Shown here piece by piece: positions 15,246 to 24,475 of a stretch of DNA of 64,000 nucleotides (within the stretch, counting starts at the first letter, position 1; every line of letters starts with the position of its first letter). The stretch comes from Chitinophaga parva. Lineage in GTDB: Bacteria; Bacteroidota; Bacteroidia; Chitinophagales; Chitinophagaceae. The notes beneath the pieces are model-generated. The model was not told the origin of the DNA. It made no database searches and saw only the letters and a list, made by a program, of their open reading frames with translations. The translations under genes were made by a program, and so were the position numbers. The stretch covers positions 1,240,001-1,304,000 of the forward strand of contig NZ_QCYK01000001.1 in the NCBI RefSeq assembly GCF_003071345.1, in the 5' to 3' direction.

Positions 15246-16643
15246 ATGGAATTCAGAATAGAGAAAGACACAATGGGCGAAGTGCAGGTGCCGGTAGATG
15301 CCTACTATGGCGCACAGACGCAACGCTCTATTGAAAATTTCAAAATAGCACAGGATATTAACCGCATGCCCAAAGAGATCATCCGCGCGTTTGCTTACCT
15401 GAAGAAAGCCGCGGCCCTCACTAACCTGGATGCAGGTACGCTGCCTAAAGAAAAGTCAGACCTGATCGGCCGCGTGTGCGACGAGATCCTCGAAGGAAAG
15501 CTGGACAAGGAATTCCCCCTGGTGGTGTGGCAAACCGGTAGCGGCACACAGTCTAATATGAACGTGAACGAAGTAGTGGCCTACCGCGCCCACGTGATCA
15601 GCGGTGGTAAGCTCACCGATAAGGACAAGGTGCTGCACCCCAATGATGATGTAAACAAATCACAATCTTCCAACGATACTTTCCCTACGGCGATGCATAT
15701 TGCCGCTTACAAAATGCTGGTGGAAACCACCATCCCCGGCATAACAAAGCTGCGCAATACCCTGGCAGATAAAGCCAGGCAGTACATGCATGTGGTGAAG
15801 ATAGGCCGTACCCACTTCATGGACGCCACCCCCCTCACCGTGGGCCAGGAACTGAGCGGTTACGTATCGCAGCTGGATCACGGCCTGCGCGCCATCAACA
15901 ACACCCTGGACCACCTGAGCGAGCTGGCACTGGGCGGCACCGCGGTAGGTACCGGCATCAACACCCCCAAAGGTTATGCGGTGAACGTGGCCAAGCACAT
16001 TGCCACCCTCACCGGCCTGCCCTTCCGCACGGCCGACAATAAATTTGAAGCCCTGGCAGCACATGACGCTATTGTAGAAGCGCACGGTGCACTGAAAACC
16101 GTAGCGGTGTCCCTGATGAAGATCGCAAACGATATCCGCATGCTGAGCTCCGGTCCCCGCGCTGGCATCGGTGAGTTCTTCATCCCTGACAATGAGCCTG
16201 GTTCTTCCATCATGCCTGGTAAGGTAAACCCCACCCAATGTGAGGCCCTGACCATGATTGCGGCGCAGGTGATGGGCAACGACGTGGCCATTAACATTGG
16301 CGGCGCCACCGGCCATTTTGAACTGAACGTGTTCAAACCCGTGATGATCTATAACTTCCTGCACTCCGCCCGCCTCATTGGCGAAGGTTGCGTAAGCTTT
16401 AACGACAAGTGCGCGGAAGGCCTGGCGCCCATTGAAGCCAATATCAAAAAACACGTAGACAATTCCCTGATGCTGGTAACCGCGCTGAACACCAAGATCG
16501 GCTACTACAAAGCGGCCGAAATTGCGCAGAAAGCACACAAAGAAGGCACCACGCTGAAGGAAATGGCCGTGAAACTGGGCTATATCACCCCTGAAGAATT
16601 TGACGTGGTGGTAGACCCGAAGAAAATGGTGGGTGAGATCTAA
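15246..16643 (+). CDS. fumC: class II fumarate hydratase
   Basis: FumC interconverts fumarate and L-malate in the TCA cycle and needs no iron-sulfur cluster. The protein is 465 residues, typical for tetrameric FumC. It shows the substrate motif [13 protein letters not shown], the TVGQELSGY segment with the active-site region, and the superfamily signature [11 protein letters not shown] at about residues 318-329. The start ATG 15246 gives the usual [15 protein letters not shown]-terminus, which also separates it from aspartase and argininosuccinate lyase. A terminator follows at 16671. Confidence 0.97.
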   Translation: MEFRIEKDTMGEVQVPVDAYYGAQTQRSIENFKIAQDINRMPKEIIRAFAYLKKAAALTNLDAGTLPKEKSDLIGRVCDEILEGKLDKEFPLVVWQTGSGTQSNMNVNEVVAYRAHVISGGKLTDKDKVLHPNDDVNKSQSSNDTFPTAMHIAAYKMLVETTIPGITKLRNTLADKARQYMHVVKIGRTHFMDATPLTVGQELSGYVSQLDHGLRAINNTLDHLSELALGGTAVGTGINTPKGYAVNVAKHIATLTGLPFRTADNKFEALAAHDAIVEAHGALKTVAVSLMKIANDIRMLSSGPRAGIGEFFIPDNEPGSSIMPGKVNPTQCEALTMIAAQVMGNDVAINIGGATGHFELNVFKPVMIYNFLHSARLIGEGCVSFNDKCAEGLAPIEANIKKHVDNSLMLVTALNTKIGYYKAAEIAQKAHKEGTTLKEMAVKLGYITPEEFDVVVDPKKMVGEI

Positions 16644-16670
16644 ACATCGCTTTTTCTCAAATCATAGACG

Positions 16671-16704
16671 GGCGCCGCGGACTTTCCACGGCGCCTTTCT
16701 TTTA
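16671..16704 (+). terminator. rho-independent terminator of fumC
   Basis: GGCGCCG pairs with CGGCGCC, followed by TTTCTTTT. Confidence 0.8.
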
Positions 16705-16753
16705 TGCTGCCGTTTTTCGTTACCTTCAGCGGGCACTCTTAATTCCCTCCGCT

Positions 16754-17755
16754 ATGCAGGTTTTATTCTATAGCACCAAGCCGTACGACCGCAAGTATTT
16801 CGAGGCAGCCAACGCCCAATTTGGTTTCCAGTTCCGCTTCCTGGACTTTGCCCTGAATGAAGAAAACGCTGCCCTGGTAAAACAGGAAAAAGTGATCTGC
16901 GTGTTTGTGAATGATGTGGTGAATGCCGCCGTGATCCAGGTCCTCAAACAAAAAGGTGTAGCGCTCATTGCCCTGCGCTGTGCGGGGTTTAATAATGTAG
17001 ACCTGGAAGCCGCTGCCAGTGCGGGTATCCGCGTGGTACGGGTGCCAGCTTACTCGCCCCATGCCGTGGCGGAGCATGCGGTGGCACTGCTGCTCACGCT
17101 GAACCGTCATGTGCACCGTGCCTACAACCGGGTGCGGGATTACAACTTTACACTGACCGGCCTGGAAGGGTTTGACCTGTTCAAGAAAACAGTGGGCGTG
17201 GTGGGCACCGGCAATATAGGCGCCGTGTTTGCCCGCATTATGCTGGGCTTTGGGTGCAAGGTGCTGGCTTATGACATTGCCCACAACGTGCTGCTGGAGC
17301 AGCAGGGCGTGCGGTATGTATCGCTGGAAAAGGTGTGGGCGGAAAGTGATGTGATCTCCCTGCATTGCCCGCTGAACAAGGCCACGCAGCATATGATCAA
17401 TGCACATTCCATCAGCCAGATGAAGCGCGGCGTTACCCTCATCAATACCAGCCGTGGCGGGCTGGTAGACAGCCATGCAGTGGCTGAGGGGCTGAAAAGC
17501 AGGCACATAGGGGCTTTGGGCATAGATGTGTATGAGCAGGAAGAGGCCCTGTTCTTCCAGGACCTCTCCGGGCATATCATTGATGACGAAGTGATCATGC
17601 GGCTGATGACCTACCCTAATGTGCTCATCACCTCTCACCAGGGCTTCTTTACCAAAGAGGCGCTGACCCAGATTGCCGATATAACGTTAATGAATATACG
17701 CAGCTTCGAGAATGATGAGCTGCTGCTCAACCAGGTGAATGCTTTGCATCGATAA
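16754..17755 (+). CDS. 2-hydroxyacid dehydrogenase (D-lactate dehydrogenase type)
   Basis: An NAD-dependent D-2-hydroxyacid dehydrogenase of 333 residues, close in layout to fermentative D-LDH (LdhA). The Rossmann motif is VVGTGNIG at about 148-155, followed by the acidic NAD-selecting residue in LAYDI. The catalytic set is R234 (NTSRGG), E263 (DVYEQEE) and H295 (TSHQGFF). The TSHQ rather than TPH sequence and the QEEALFFQD segment fit D-LDH. It should reduce pyruvate to D-lactate in the cytoplasm. It ends at a shared terminator with the convergent TonB receptor gene. Confidence 0.9.
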   Translation: MQVLFYSTKPYDRKYFEAANAQFGFQFRFLDFALNEENAALVKQEKVICVFVNDVVNAAVIQVLKQKGVALIALRCAGFNNVDLEAAASAGIRVVRVPAYSPHAVAEHAVALLLTLNRHVHRAYNRVRDYNFTLTGLEGFDLFKKTVGVVGTGNIGAVFARIMLGFGCKVLAYDIAHNVLLEQQGVRYVSLEKVWAESDVISLHCPLNKATQHMINAHSISQMKRGVTLINTSRGGLVDSHAVAEGLKSRHIGALGIDVYEQEEALFFQDLSGHIIDDEVIMRLMTYPNVLITSHQGFFTKEALTQIADITLMNIRSFENDELLLNQVNALHR

Positions 17756-17794
17756 AAGGCACTGCATTGCAGGATGCAGGTGCGAATAAAAAGC

Positions 17795-17836
17795 AAGAGG
17801 ACCGTATCACGTTTTTTGATACGGTCCTCTTTTTAT
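17795..17836. terminator. terminator between the dehydrogenase and TonB receptor genes
   Basis: AAGAGGACCGTATC pairs perfectly over 14 bp with GATACGGTCCTCTT around a 9-base loop, with T-runs on the plus side. Confidence 0.9.
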
Positions 17837-17856
17837 GCAGCTGTTTTGGTTGAAGA

Positions 17857-20730
17857 TCAGTCCTTTTTCTTCTTCTTAAATCCGCCGTCATAGGTGATGG
17901 TGGCGTAATAAAGGCCGCGGATGGTGGGGCCGCCCACGTACTGGTAATACTGGTGGTTGAAGATGTTGGAGCCACCGATCTTGATGTTGGAACTAATGTT
18001 GGGCAGGCGGTAAGTAACCTGGGCGTCAAAGGTGTTGTAAGCCGGTACGGTACCATTGCCAAACAGGTTTTGCCAGTAAAAGGATTTCTGCCAGTGCCAC
18101 ACCACGTTAAAACCCAGGTTGGGCACAATCGCGCGGTTGCCAAAGCTTACGTTGGTAAAGTATTCCGGTGTGTTGAAGCCTGGTACCAGTGCATCGTCTT
18201 TGGTTTTATCCTGCACCAGTTTGTTATAGTTCACATTGCCGCTCAGGCTCCAGTTGTGATCAAATTCGTAGGTGAGGGCCAGGGCAAAACCGTAGTTGGA
18301 CACTGTGGAGGTACTATTGGCCCACACGCGGTAGCGGTTTTGTTGTGCCTTATCCTGCATGGCAGCCAGCAGCGCGCTGTCTTTCACGCTTACATTACCG
18401 TTTTTGGGCACTACCACGTCCACCTGGCCGATGAAATTTTTATAACGGCTGTAATAGGCGTCAAAATCTATGAAAAGACGGTTATCTGCCACCACGCTCT
18501 TATAGCCGGCTTCAAAGGCCTGGATCTGCTCCGGTTTAATGGGCCCCAGGTGAGACTGTTTAAGAATGTTCTGGTTCTTGGCTGCAGCATCCGGCTTACT
18601 CAGGTGTTCATTATTGATAGTGCGGTTTACCGCAGTAGTAAAGGCGTCTACTGTGGAGGTATAGAATGCATTTTCATAATAACCAAGGCCTTTTTCAATG
18701 AAAGGCAGGCCACCCACGCGGCGTACCTGGCCGTTGTTTACGAAAGAATAAGCTTCAAACAAAGAGGGGAAGCGGAAACCATTCTGCCAGGAGAAACGCA
18801 CATTGTGCTTTTCGTTGAAGGTGTAAACAGCCGCCAGGCGGGGATTTACTTTGCCGCTGAACTGCTGGTTCTTATCATAGCGCAGGGAGCCGGTAAGTTT
18901 CAAGGCATCGGCAAAGAAGGTCTTGGCCACCTGTGCAAACCCACCATACTTGCCGTACCAGATGTTCTTGCCCCCAGGCTGGTTGCGCTCCGCCAGCGGA
19001 CGGGTAAAGTCCACGAAGTTATTCCCATCCGGGAAGATCTCGAGGGTGCGGTAATCTGCACCCACCAGTACATCGGCAAATTTAATGTAGCGGCGCAGGT
19101 TCCAGATGCCTTCTGCATGATAGAAGTGGCTCTTCTGGTACAGGGCTGCACCACCGGTAGTATCTTTCGGGTTGCTGGAAGTAGGGTAAATGTCCCAGTC
19201 ATTTACGTGCTGGATCAGGTACACCTGGCGGTCAAACGCCGCGGTACCAGGCGTAAAACGGCCTGCATCTGCAGCGGCACGTGCGGCACGGTGAGCAGCT
19301 GCCAGGTCATTGGGTGTTTTATCCTCCGCGTCATTGAGCGCTTTCAGGTAATCCGCTTTCCACCTGGAGTCTGACTTAAAGGATTTCTCCAGGTTGTCTG
19401 CCAGCGGGTTCATATTGTAAGAGTTGCCCGTGCTCTCCAGCGACATGTAAGCGCGTACGGTGAAATCCGGTGCGGTGAGCTCCACCTTGTGATTCTGCAC
19501 CACTACATCGCGCAGGCCAATGCGGTTGCCGCGCTGGAAAAAGCCATCCATATCGCCCACGCGGTAAGCATAGGAAAGCTCTGTTTTAGGATTGATCTTG
19601 TAGTGCAGGGCCACATCCCCTTTGATATTCTTCACATGGTAGTCGCCGGCGAGGTCTTTTTCCCAGTAGCCGGTGCGGTGCACGTTAAAGGCGCGGTTAT
19701 TTTTATCAATGATCTGGATGTTACTGTTATCACCGTATTTGTTCCAGGCGTCATTAGCCGGGTTATTGGCACCGCTCAGCTCGGGGAAGTCCGGGTTGGC
19801 AACAGGCTGCGGGTTAAAGTCGTTATGGTTATCTGCATACCAATCCGTGCCCTGCAGGTAGCTGAAATCGATCTTGAAGGCAAACTTGTCATTCCAGGCT
19901 TTTGCAAAGCGCAGGTTCGTTTCCGTAATGGGTTTGGGGCCGTCACCACCTTTGCCGTCAAAGTGGTTGAACGCCACTTTCTGCGATACGGAAAGGCCCT
20001 GGTATACAAACGGGTTTTTAGTAATAAGGTTAGACATACCATTGATAGCGTTCATGCCATACAGGGCGGAGCTGGCGCCCGGCGTGATCTCCACGCTCTG
20101 GATGTCCAGTTCACTGGGGCCAATGGCATTGCCCAGGGGTACGCCCAGGGTGGCCGCCTGGTTATCTACCCCATCCACCAGCTGCATAAAGCGGAAGTTG
20201 TTCGGCACATTAAAACCGCGGGTATTGAACACTTTAAATGTAAGGCCGGCGGTGGTCATCTGCACGTTCTTCAGGTTACCGATGGCATCGTAGAAAGTGG
20301 CGGCCGGCGTTTCTTTCAGCGCGCGGATGTCCAGCTTCTCAATGGCCACGGGGGAGCGCATCAGCTTCTCCTGCTGGCGGCTGGCAGATACCACCACCTC
20401 GTTTACCAGCAGGCTTTGGGTAGTGAGTTGTATAGCCAGTTTGCTGTTGGCATTGCGCACCTCAAATTCCTGCGGCTGATAACCAATGAGGCGGATACTC
20501 AGTTTAAAAGGCGGTTTCACGTTCGCCGTGAGTTTAAAATAACCGGCGCTGTCTGTCTGCGCCGCAAAGCTGCTGCCTTTGATCAGCACTGTGGCGCCGG
20601 GCAGGTAGTTACCCTGGTCGTCGGTGATGCGGCCATCAATAATGTAAGAGCCGTTCAGCTGTGCATGCAGCAGGGCCGTGGCCAGCAAAAGGGGGAATAA
20701 TGCTACAAGGAATCGTATCTGTTTATTCAT
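17857..20730 (-). CDS. TonB-dependent receptor with carboxypeptidase-like N-terminal domain
   Basis: An outer-membrane active transporter of 957 residues. It has a signal peptide (about 1-23, ending LLHAQ), a carboxypeptidase-regulatory-like domain (about 27-110, IDGRITDDQGNYLPGATVLI), a plug domain (about 120-235, VEITPGASSALYGMNAINGM) and a 22-strand-type barrel ending ITYDGGFKKKKKD. The poly-Lys end is unusual; many barrels end in an aromatic residue. No SusD partner is adjacent, so it may not be a glycan system; an iron or cofactor substrate is equally possible. I use ATG 20730 for a proper signal peptide. A very good promoter lies at 20870-20900. Confidence 0.92.
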   Translation of the reverse strand: MNKQIRFLVALFPLLLATALLHAQLNGSYIIDGRITDDQGNYLPGATVLIKGSSFAAQTDSAGYFKLTANVKPPFKLSIRLIGYQPQEFEVRNANSKLAIQLTTQSLLVNEVVVSASRQQEKLMRSPVAIEKLDIRALKETPAATFYDAIGNLKNVQMTTAGLTFKVFNTRGFNVPNNFRFMQLVDGVDNQAATLGVPLGNAIGPSELDIQSVEITPGASSALYGMNAINGMSNLITKNPFVYQGLSVSQKVAFNHFDGKGGDGPKPITETNLRFAKAWNDKFAFKIDFSYLQGTDWYADNHNDFNPQPVANPDFPELSGANNPANDAWNKYGDNSNIQIIDKNNRAFNVHRTGYWEKDLAGDYHVKNIKGDVALHYKINPKTELSYAYRVGDMDGFFQRGNRIGLRDVVVQNHKVELTAPDFTVRAYMSLESTGNSYNMNPLADNLEKSFKSDSRWKADYLKALNDAEDKTPNDLAAAHRAARAAADAGRFTPGTAAFDRQVYLIQHVNDWDIYPTSSNPKDTTGGAALYQKSHFYHAEGIWNLRRYIKFADVLVGADYRTLEIFPDGNNFVDFTRPLAERNQPGGKNIWYGKYGGFAQVAKTFFADALKLTGSLRYDKNQQFSGKVNPRLAAVYTFNEKHNVRFSWQNGFRFPSLFEAYSFVNNGQVRRVGGLPFIEKGLGYYENAFYTSTVDAFTTAVNRTINNEHLSKPDAAAKNQNILKQSHLGPIKPEQIQAFEAGYKSVVADNRLFIDFDAYYSRYKNFIGQVDVVVPKNGNVSVKDSALLAAMQDKAQQNRYRVWANSTSTVSNYGFALALTYEFDHNWSLSGNVNYNKLVQDKTKDDALVPGFNTPEYFTNVSFGNRAIVPNLGFNVVWHWQKSFYWQNLFGNGTVPAYNTFDAQVTYRLPNISSNIKIGGSNIFNHQYYQYVGGPTIRGLYYATITYDGGFKKKKKD

Positions 20731-20869
20731 TTTGGTTGTGTGTGTGCGGTGGTCCATGGGGGTGGAATATGGATGAAATTACAGTCATTATAGGAAGAGC
20801 CTGGCTCAACATCGTTGATAATGAGGGGCTAATATTCTTATTTCCATAATAGTCTATAGATTTTGTGGA

Positions 20870-20900
20870 CAAATATAAACCGCGTATCCGGAATTTCAAA
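20870..20900 (-). promoter_or_regulatory. consensus Bacteroidota promoter of the TonB receptor gene
   Basis: On the minus strand TTTG (20897-20900), a 19-base spacer and TATATTTG (20870-20877) match the consensus TTTG-N19-TAnnTTTG exactly. The predicted start near 20863 gives a leader of about 130 bases before the ATG at 20730. I see no known riboswitch in the leader. Confidence 0.75.
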
Positions 20901-20927
20901 GCAGGAATGGAAAAATGGTTGAAAACA

Positions 20928-20958
20928 CAAAGCCCGGAACCATTGGTCCCGGGCTTTG
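20928..20958 (-). terminator. terminator of lspA
   Basis: CAAAGCCCGG pairs perfectly with CCGGGCTTTG over 10 bp, 18 bases after the lspA stop on the minus strand. The T-run (GTTTTC) is short. Confidence 0.75.
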
Positions 20959-20975
20959 ACTAATATGCTGTTGGC

Positions 20976-21638
20976 TTACGCTGTATGTTCAGAAGCGGTG
21001 TTTACGGTTGCACCATCTGTTACCATGGGAGCCGTTTTCTTGTGCAGTAATTTTTTCTGGAACAGCAGGATGGCGATCACTCCCACGGAAATGCTGGCAT
21101 CTGCAATGTTAAAGATGGGGGCAAAGAAGATAAAATGTTTGCCGCCGGAAAAGGGCACCCAGTTCGGCAGGACATCGTCATACAGGTGGAAGTAGAGCAT
21201 GTCTACCACGCGGCCGTGCAGGAAGTGGCCGTAGCCGCCGCCGTTGGGCACAAACTGCGCCACCTGGTAATAGTTACTGTCCGTGAAGATCATGCCGTAG
21301 AACATGCTATCGATCAGATTACCGGCAGCACCCGCCAGGATGAGGGCGCCAAACACCAGCAGGCCGTTGCTATAGTTTTCCCGCACCAGTTTTTTCATGA
21401 GCCCAAAGCCCAGGATCACCGCCACCAGGCGGAAAAGGGTGAGCAGGATCTTACCGAAGTTGCCGCCAAATTCCAAGCCATACGCCATGCCCGGGTTTTC
21501 CAGGAAGTGAATGCGGAACCAGTTGCCGATCACCATAAACTCCTGGTCCATGGTCATATGTGTCTTTACCCAAAATTTCAATGCCTGGTCTGCTGCCAGT
21601 ACCAACACCACAATCCAGATGACGTGCTTGTATTTCAT
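20976..21638 (-). CDS. lspA: lipoprotein signal peptidase (LspA)
   Basis: LspA is the inner-membrane aspartyl protease that removes signal peptides from prolipoproteins after Lgt acylation. Four hydrophobic segments are visible. The catalytic aspartates are D146 (GRVVDMLYF) and D180 (FNIADASIS), with the conserved GNLID (D110) before them. At 220 residues it is about 50 longer than E. coli LspA, mainly from an insert between D110 and D146 and a charged C-terminal tail; this is common in Bacteroidota. Lipoproteins it would process in this window include GldB and the cytochrome-like proteins. Confidence 0.94.
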   Translation of the reverse strand: MKYKHVIWIVVLVLAADQALKFWVKTHMTMDQEFMVIGNWFRIHFLENPGMAYGLEFGGNFGKILLTLFRLVAVILGFGLMKKLVRENYSNGLLVFGALILAGAAGNLIDSMFYGMIFTDSNYYQVAQFVPNGGGYGHFLHGRVVDMLYFHLYDDVLPNWVPFSGGKHFIFFAPIFNIADASISVGVIAILLFQKKLLHKKTAPMVTDGATVNTASEHTA

Positions 21639-21766
21639 GCGCCAAAAATATAAAAAAATGTATTAAGTATTAAGGAGTATGTAGTATGAAAATGCAGCAT
21701 GGATATGCGTTTTACGAGATGTGGCCGCGCTGCGCCCGCATTTACATATTAAGTTAAATGCATATT

Positions 21767-21814
21767 AAATAAAAAACGGCGAATGTTCATCCTTTTGGGA
21801 AAAAACATCCGCCG
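21767..21814 (-). terminator. rho-independent terminator of murF-alr
   Basis: On the minus strand CGGCGGATGTT pairs with AACATTCGCCG (10 of 11) and is followed by TTTTTTATTT. The imperfect inverted repeat at 21831-21945 therefore lies inside the 3' untranslated region of this transcript. Confidence 0.75.
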
Positions 21815-21830
21815 CAGCGGAGGCCCGCGG

Positions 21831-21945
21831 CTTGGATCTTAGGGCTTGGGTCTTAAGTCTTAGGTCCCAGGCCTTAACAAGGCAAAAGCCGGATATTTTA
21901 ATTATATAGTATGGTACCTAAGACCTAGGGCTTAAGACCTGAGAC
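21831..21945. repeat. post-stop inverted repeat, CTAAGAC family, copy 1
   Basis: Arms 21831-21876 and 21913-21945 are imperfect reverse complements made of permuted words such as CCTAAGAC, TTAAGACC and CTAGGGC. One arm starts about five bases after the murF-alr stop. The reverse complement of the left arm shares CCTAAGACTTAAGACC with the copy at 40784-40852, and CCTGGGAC with the copies at 40.8 and 55.8 kb. Confidence 0.7.
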
Positions 21946-21949
21946 AATT

Positions 21950-24451
21950 TTACTCCTGGAAATACACCCGCTTCACGCGCTGCGAAATGCCGGTGAGTAT
22001 TTCATAAGGAATGGTGCCGGCCCATTTGGCCACGTCATCCACGGGGAGGGCTTCGCCAAACACGATCACTTCATCCCCTTCTTCCACGTTGGGGATGTTG
22101 GTGATGTCCAGCATAAGCATGTCCATGGCAATGATCCCCGCTACCGGGGCCAGTTTGCCGTGAATGAGCATTTTGCCTTTACCATGGCTCAGGGCGCGTG
22201 GGTAGCCGTCTGCGTAGCCTATGCGCACGGTGGCAATGGCGGCAGAGGCTTTGGCTTTCCAGGTGGCGCCGTAGCCTACGGTTTCTCCTGCCTTGAGATG
22301 TTTTACCTGCGCCACAGTGGTTTTCAGCGTGCTTACATTGCGCAGCAGGTCTTTTATTTCATGGCTGCTGTCTACCCCGTACATGCCTATGCCCAGGCGC
22401 ACCATGTCCAGTTGCAGGTCCGGGTGGCGGTAAATGCCTGCACTGTTCACAATGTGGCGGATCACCGCATAACCGAGGGCGCGCTGCAGCTCGTGGCTCA
22501 TTTCGCCAAAGAGTTTGCCCTGCTTGCGGGTAAGGGCGTCCAGCTTGGGATCTTCACTGCCGGCCAGGTGGCTGAAAATGGATTTCACCTTCACCAGGTC
22601 CGTATTGGTAAGCACTTCGGCAAGGGCCGCAATATCTTTCTGTTCAAAGCCGAGGCGGTGCATGCCCGTATCGAGCTTGATGTGTACAGGAAATTCTTTT
22701 TTGCCGGATACCCGTACTTCTTCCAGGAATTGTTGCAACACGTGCATGGAGTAGATCTCAGGTTCCAGGTCGCACTGCAGGATGGCGTCAAAGGTGCTGG
22801 GCTCGGGGTTCATCACCATAATAGGCATGGTAATGCCGCCCCGGCGCAGGTCCACGCCTTCATCCGCATAGGCCACCGTGAGGTAATCCACCCCGAGGAA
22901 CTGTAGCAGGTTGGCTATTTCAAAACTGCCGCTGCCATAAGAGAATGCCTTTACCATGGCCATCATCTTGGTATCCGGCTTCAGGTAGCTTTGGAATTGC
23001 TTTACATTATGCTCAATGGCGCTCAGGTTGATCTCCAGGATGGTCTGGTGGGCCTTTTGTTCCAGCCTTTTGCCAATGCGCTCAAACTCGAAGATGCGGG
23101 CTCCTTTGATCAGGATGGTCTCACTCTGGAATTCCTGCGGGTCGAAATCGCGGATAAATTCATCGGTACTGTTGTAAAACTGGCTCTTGAGATTTTCTAC
23201 CAGCTGGAAGGTTTTCTTCTGGTGGTTGATATTTTTGCCAATGCCAATGAGCTTGTTGATACCGCGTTTCTTTAGCAGGTGGGCCACTTCTTCATACAGG
23301 GAGGCGTCGCTTTTGCCGCTTTGCAGGATATCGCTGAGAATGAGGGTGCGCGTAGGATGTTGCTGCTGTTGCTGCAGGAAATCCAGTGCTATGCTGAGAG
23401 AGCCCAGGTCAGAGTTGTAGCTGTCATTGATCAGGGAGCAGTTATTGATACCCTGTTTCAGTTCCAGGCGCATGGCTATATTGGTCAGGCTTTCCATCCG
23501 CTGGCGGATCACTTCCGGATCCTTGCCCAGGTGCAGCATAAGGGCCCAGCAGTGAATGGCGTTTTCAATGGAACCCTCGTCAATAAAGGGAATGCGGATA
23601 AAGTGCGGCTCGTTTTTATAGAGCGCATCTATGCGGGTATGGTTCTGGTTCTTATCTACGGAAATGATGCGCAGGTCTGCTTCCATCTTCCGGCTCCAGC
23701 TCAGGAGCTGCAGGCTGTCTTCCTTATCGCGCTTGCCTACGGTGTTATGAAAAGAGGAAACACATTCGTTGAGGATGGGGTAGTCTTTGCAGTAAATGAG
23801 CAACTCGCTTTTCATGAAGAGCACCAGCTTTTCATTCACTTTCTGGCGCACATTCAGGAAGCCTTCGTCATGTGCTTCGCCTACGTTGGTAAAGATGCCG
23901 ATGTTAGGACGGATGATCTTTTCCAGGTTTACCATTTCACCGGGTTGGGAAATGCCGGCTTCAAAAATGGCCAGTTCATTTTCCGGTTTCATTTGCCACA
24001 CGGAAAGCGGCACCCCGATCTGGGAATTGTAGCTTTTGGGACTGCGTACAATGTTGTAGTCCTTTTCCAGCAGTTGGTACAGCCACTCTTTTACAGTGGT
24101 TTTCCCATTGCTGCCGGTGATGCCGATCACCGGTATGTGGAACTGCTGCCGGTGGTTGGCCACCAGGGTATGCAGGGCCTGCATGGTATCTTTTACATGG
24201 ATGATATTGGCCTTTGGATATTGTGCCAGGTTCACATCGTCGCTCACCAGGAAATTGCTGACACCCTTGCGGTACATTTCTTCCATGTACTGGTGGGCAT
24301 TGCGCCGGGGGCTTACGATGGGAATAAACAAAGAGGTTTCCGGAAAATTGAGCTTCCTGCTGTCCAATAAAAGATGTTCAATGCTTGAAGACCCCGTCTG
24401 CTGCAACAATTCTCCTTTGAGGATCTTGCTGATACTTTCTGCGTTATACAC
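21950..24451 (-). CDS. bifunctional MurF ligase / alanine racemase
   Basis: A fusion of UDP-MurNAc-tripeptide:D-Ala-D-Ala ligase (about 1-455) and alanine racemase (about 462-833). The MurF part keeps the ATP loop (ITGSNGKTTVKEW), the Mg-binding segment (NVGEAHDEGF) and the NDSYNSD substrate loop. The Alr part has the PLP lysine at about residue 498 (MAMVKAFSYGSG), the second catalytic Tyr in GIGMYGVDSS (about 690), and the end RIGYADGYPRALSHG. This fusion is known in Bacteroidota and would make D-Ala beside its consumer step. The start is GTG 24451, 24 bases after terC. A separate MurF is encoded at 30601-31875. Confidence 0.94.
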   Translation of the reverse strand: MYNAESISKILKGELLQQTGSSSIEHLLLDSRKLNFPETSLFIPIVSPRRNAHQYMEEMYRKGVSNFLVSDDVNLAQYPKANIIHVKDTMQALHTLVANHRQQFHIPVIGITGSNGKTTVKEWLYQLLEKDYNIVRSPKSYNSQIGVPLSVWQMKPENELAIFEAGISQPGEMVNLEKIIRPNIGIFTNVGEAHDEGFLNVRQKVNEKLVLFMKSELLIYCKDYPILNECVSSFHNTVGKRDKEDSLQLLSWSRKMEADLRIISVDKNQNHTRIDALYKNEPHFIRIPFIDEGSIENAIHCWALMLHLGKDPEVIRQRMESLTNIAMRLELKQGINNCSLINDSYNSDLGSLSIALDFLQQQQQHPTRTLILSDILQSGKSDASLYEEVAHLLKKRGINKLIGIGKNINHQKKTFQLVENLKSQFYNSTDEFIRDFDPQEFQSETILIKGARIFEFERIGKRLEQKAHQTILEINLSAIEHNVKQFQSYLKPDTKMMAMVKAFSYGSGSFEIANLLQFLGVDYLTVAYADEGVDLRRGGITMPIMVMNPEPSTFDAILQCDLEPEIYSMHVLQQFLEEVRVSGKKEFPVHIKLDTGMHRLGFEQKDIAALAEVLTNTDLVKVKSIFSHLAGSEDPKLDALTRKQGKLFGEMSHELQRALGYAVIRHIVNSAGIYRHPDLQLDMVRLGIGMYGVDSSHEIKDLLRNVSTLKTTVAQVKHLKAGETVGYGATWKAKASAAIATVRIGYADGYPRALSHGKGKMLIHGKLAPVAGIIAMDMLMLDITNIPNVEEGDEVIVFGEALPVDDVAKWAGTIPYEILTGISQRVKRVYFQE

Positions 24452-24475
24452 TTTTTATTGTTTTGTGGCCCGTGT

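Noticed and set aside
20661..20849. 62-residue plus-strand frame at the start of the TonB receptor gene
   Set aside because: It overlaps the signal-peptide codons and leader of the receptor and has no supporting features.
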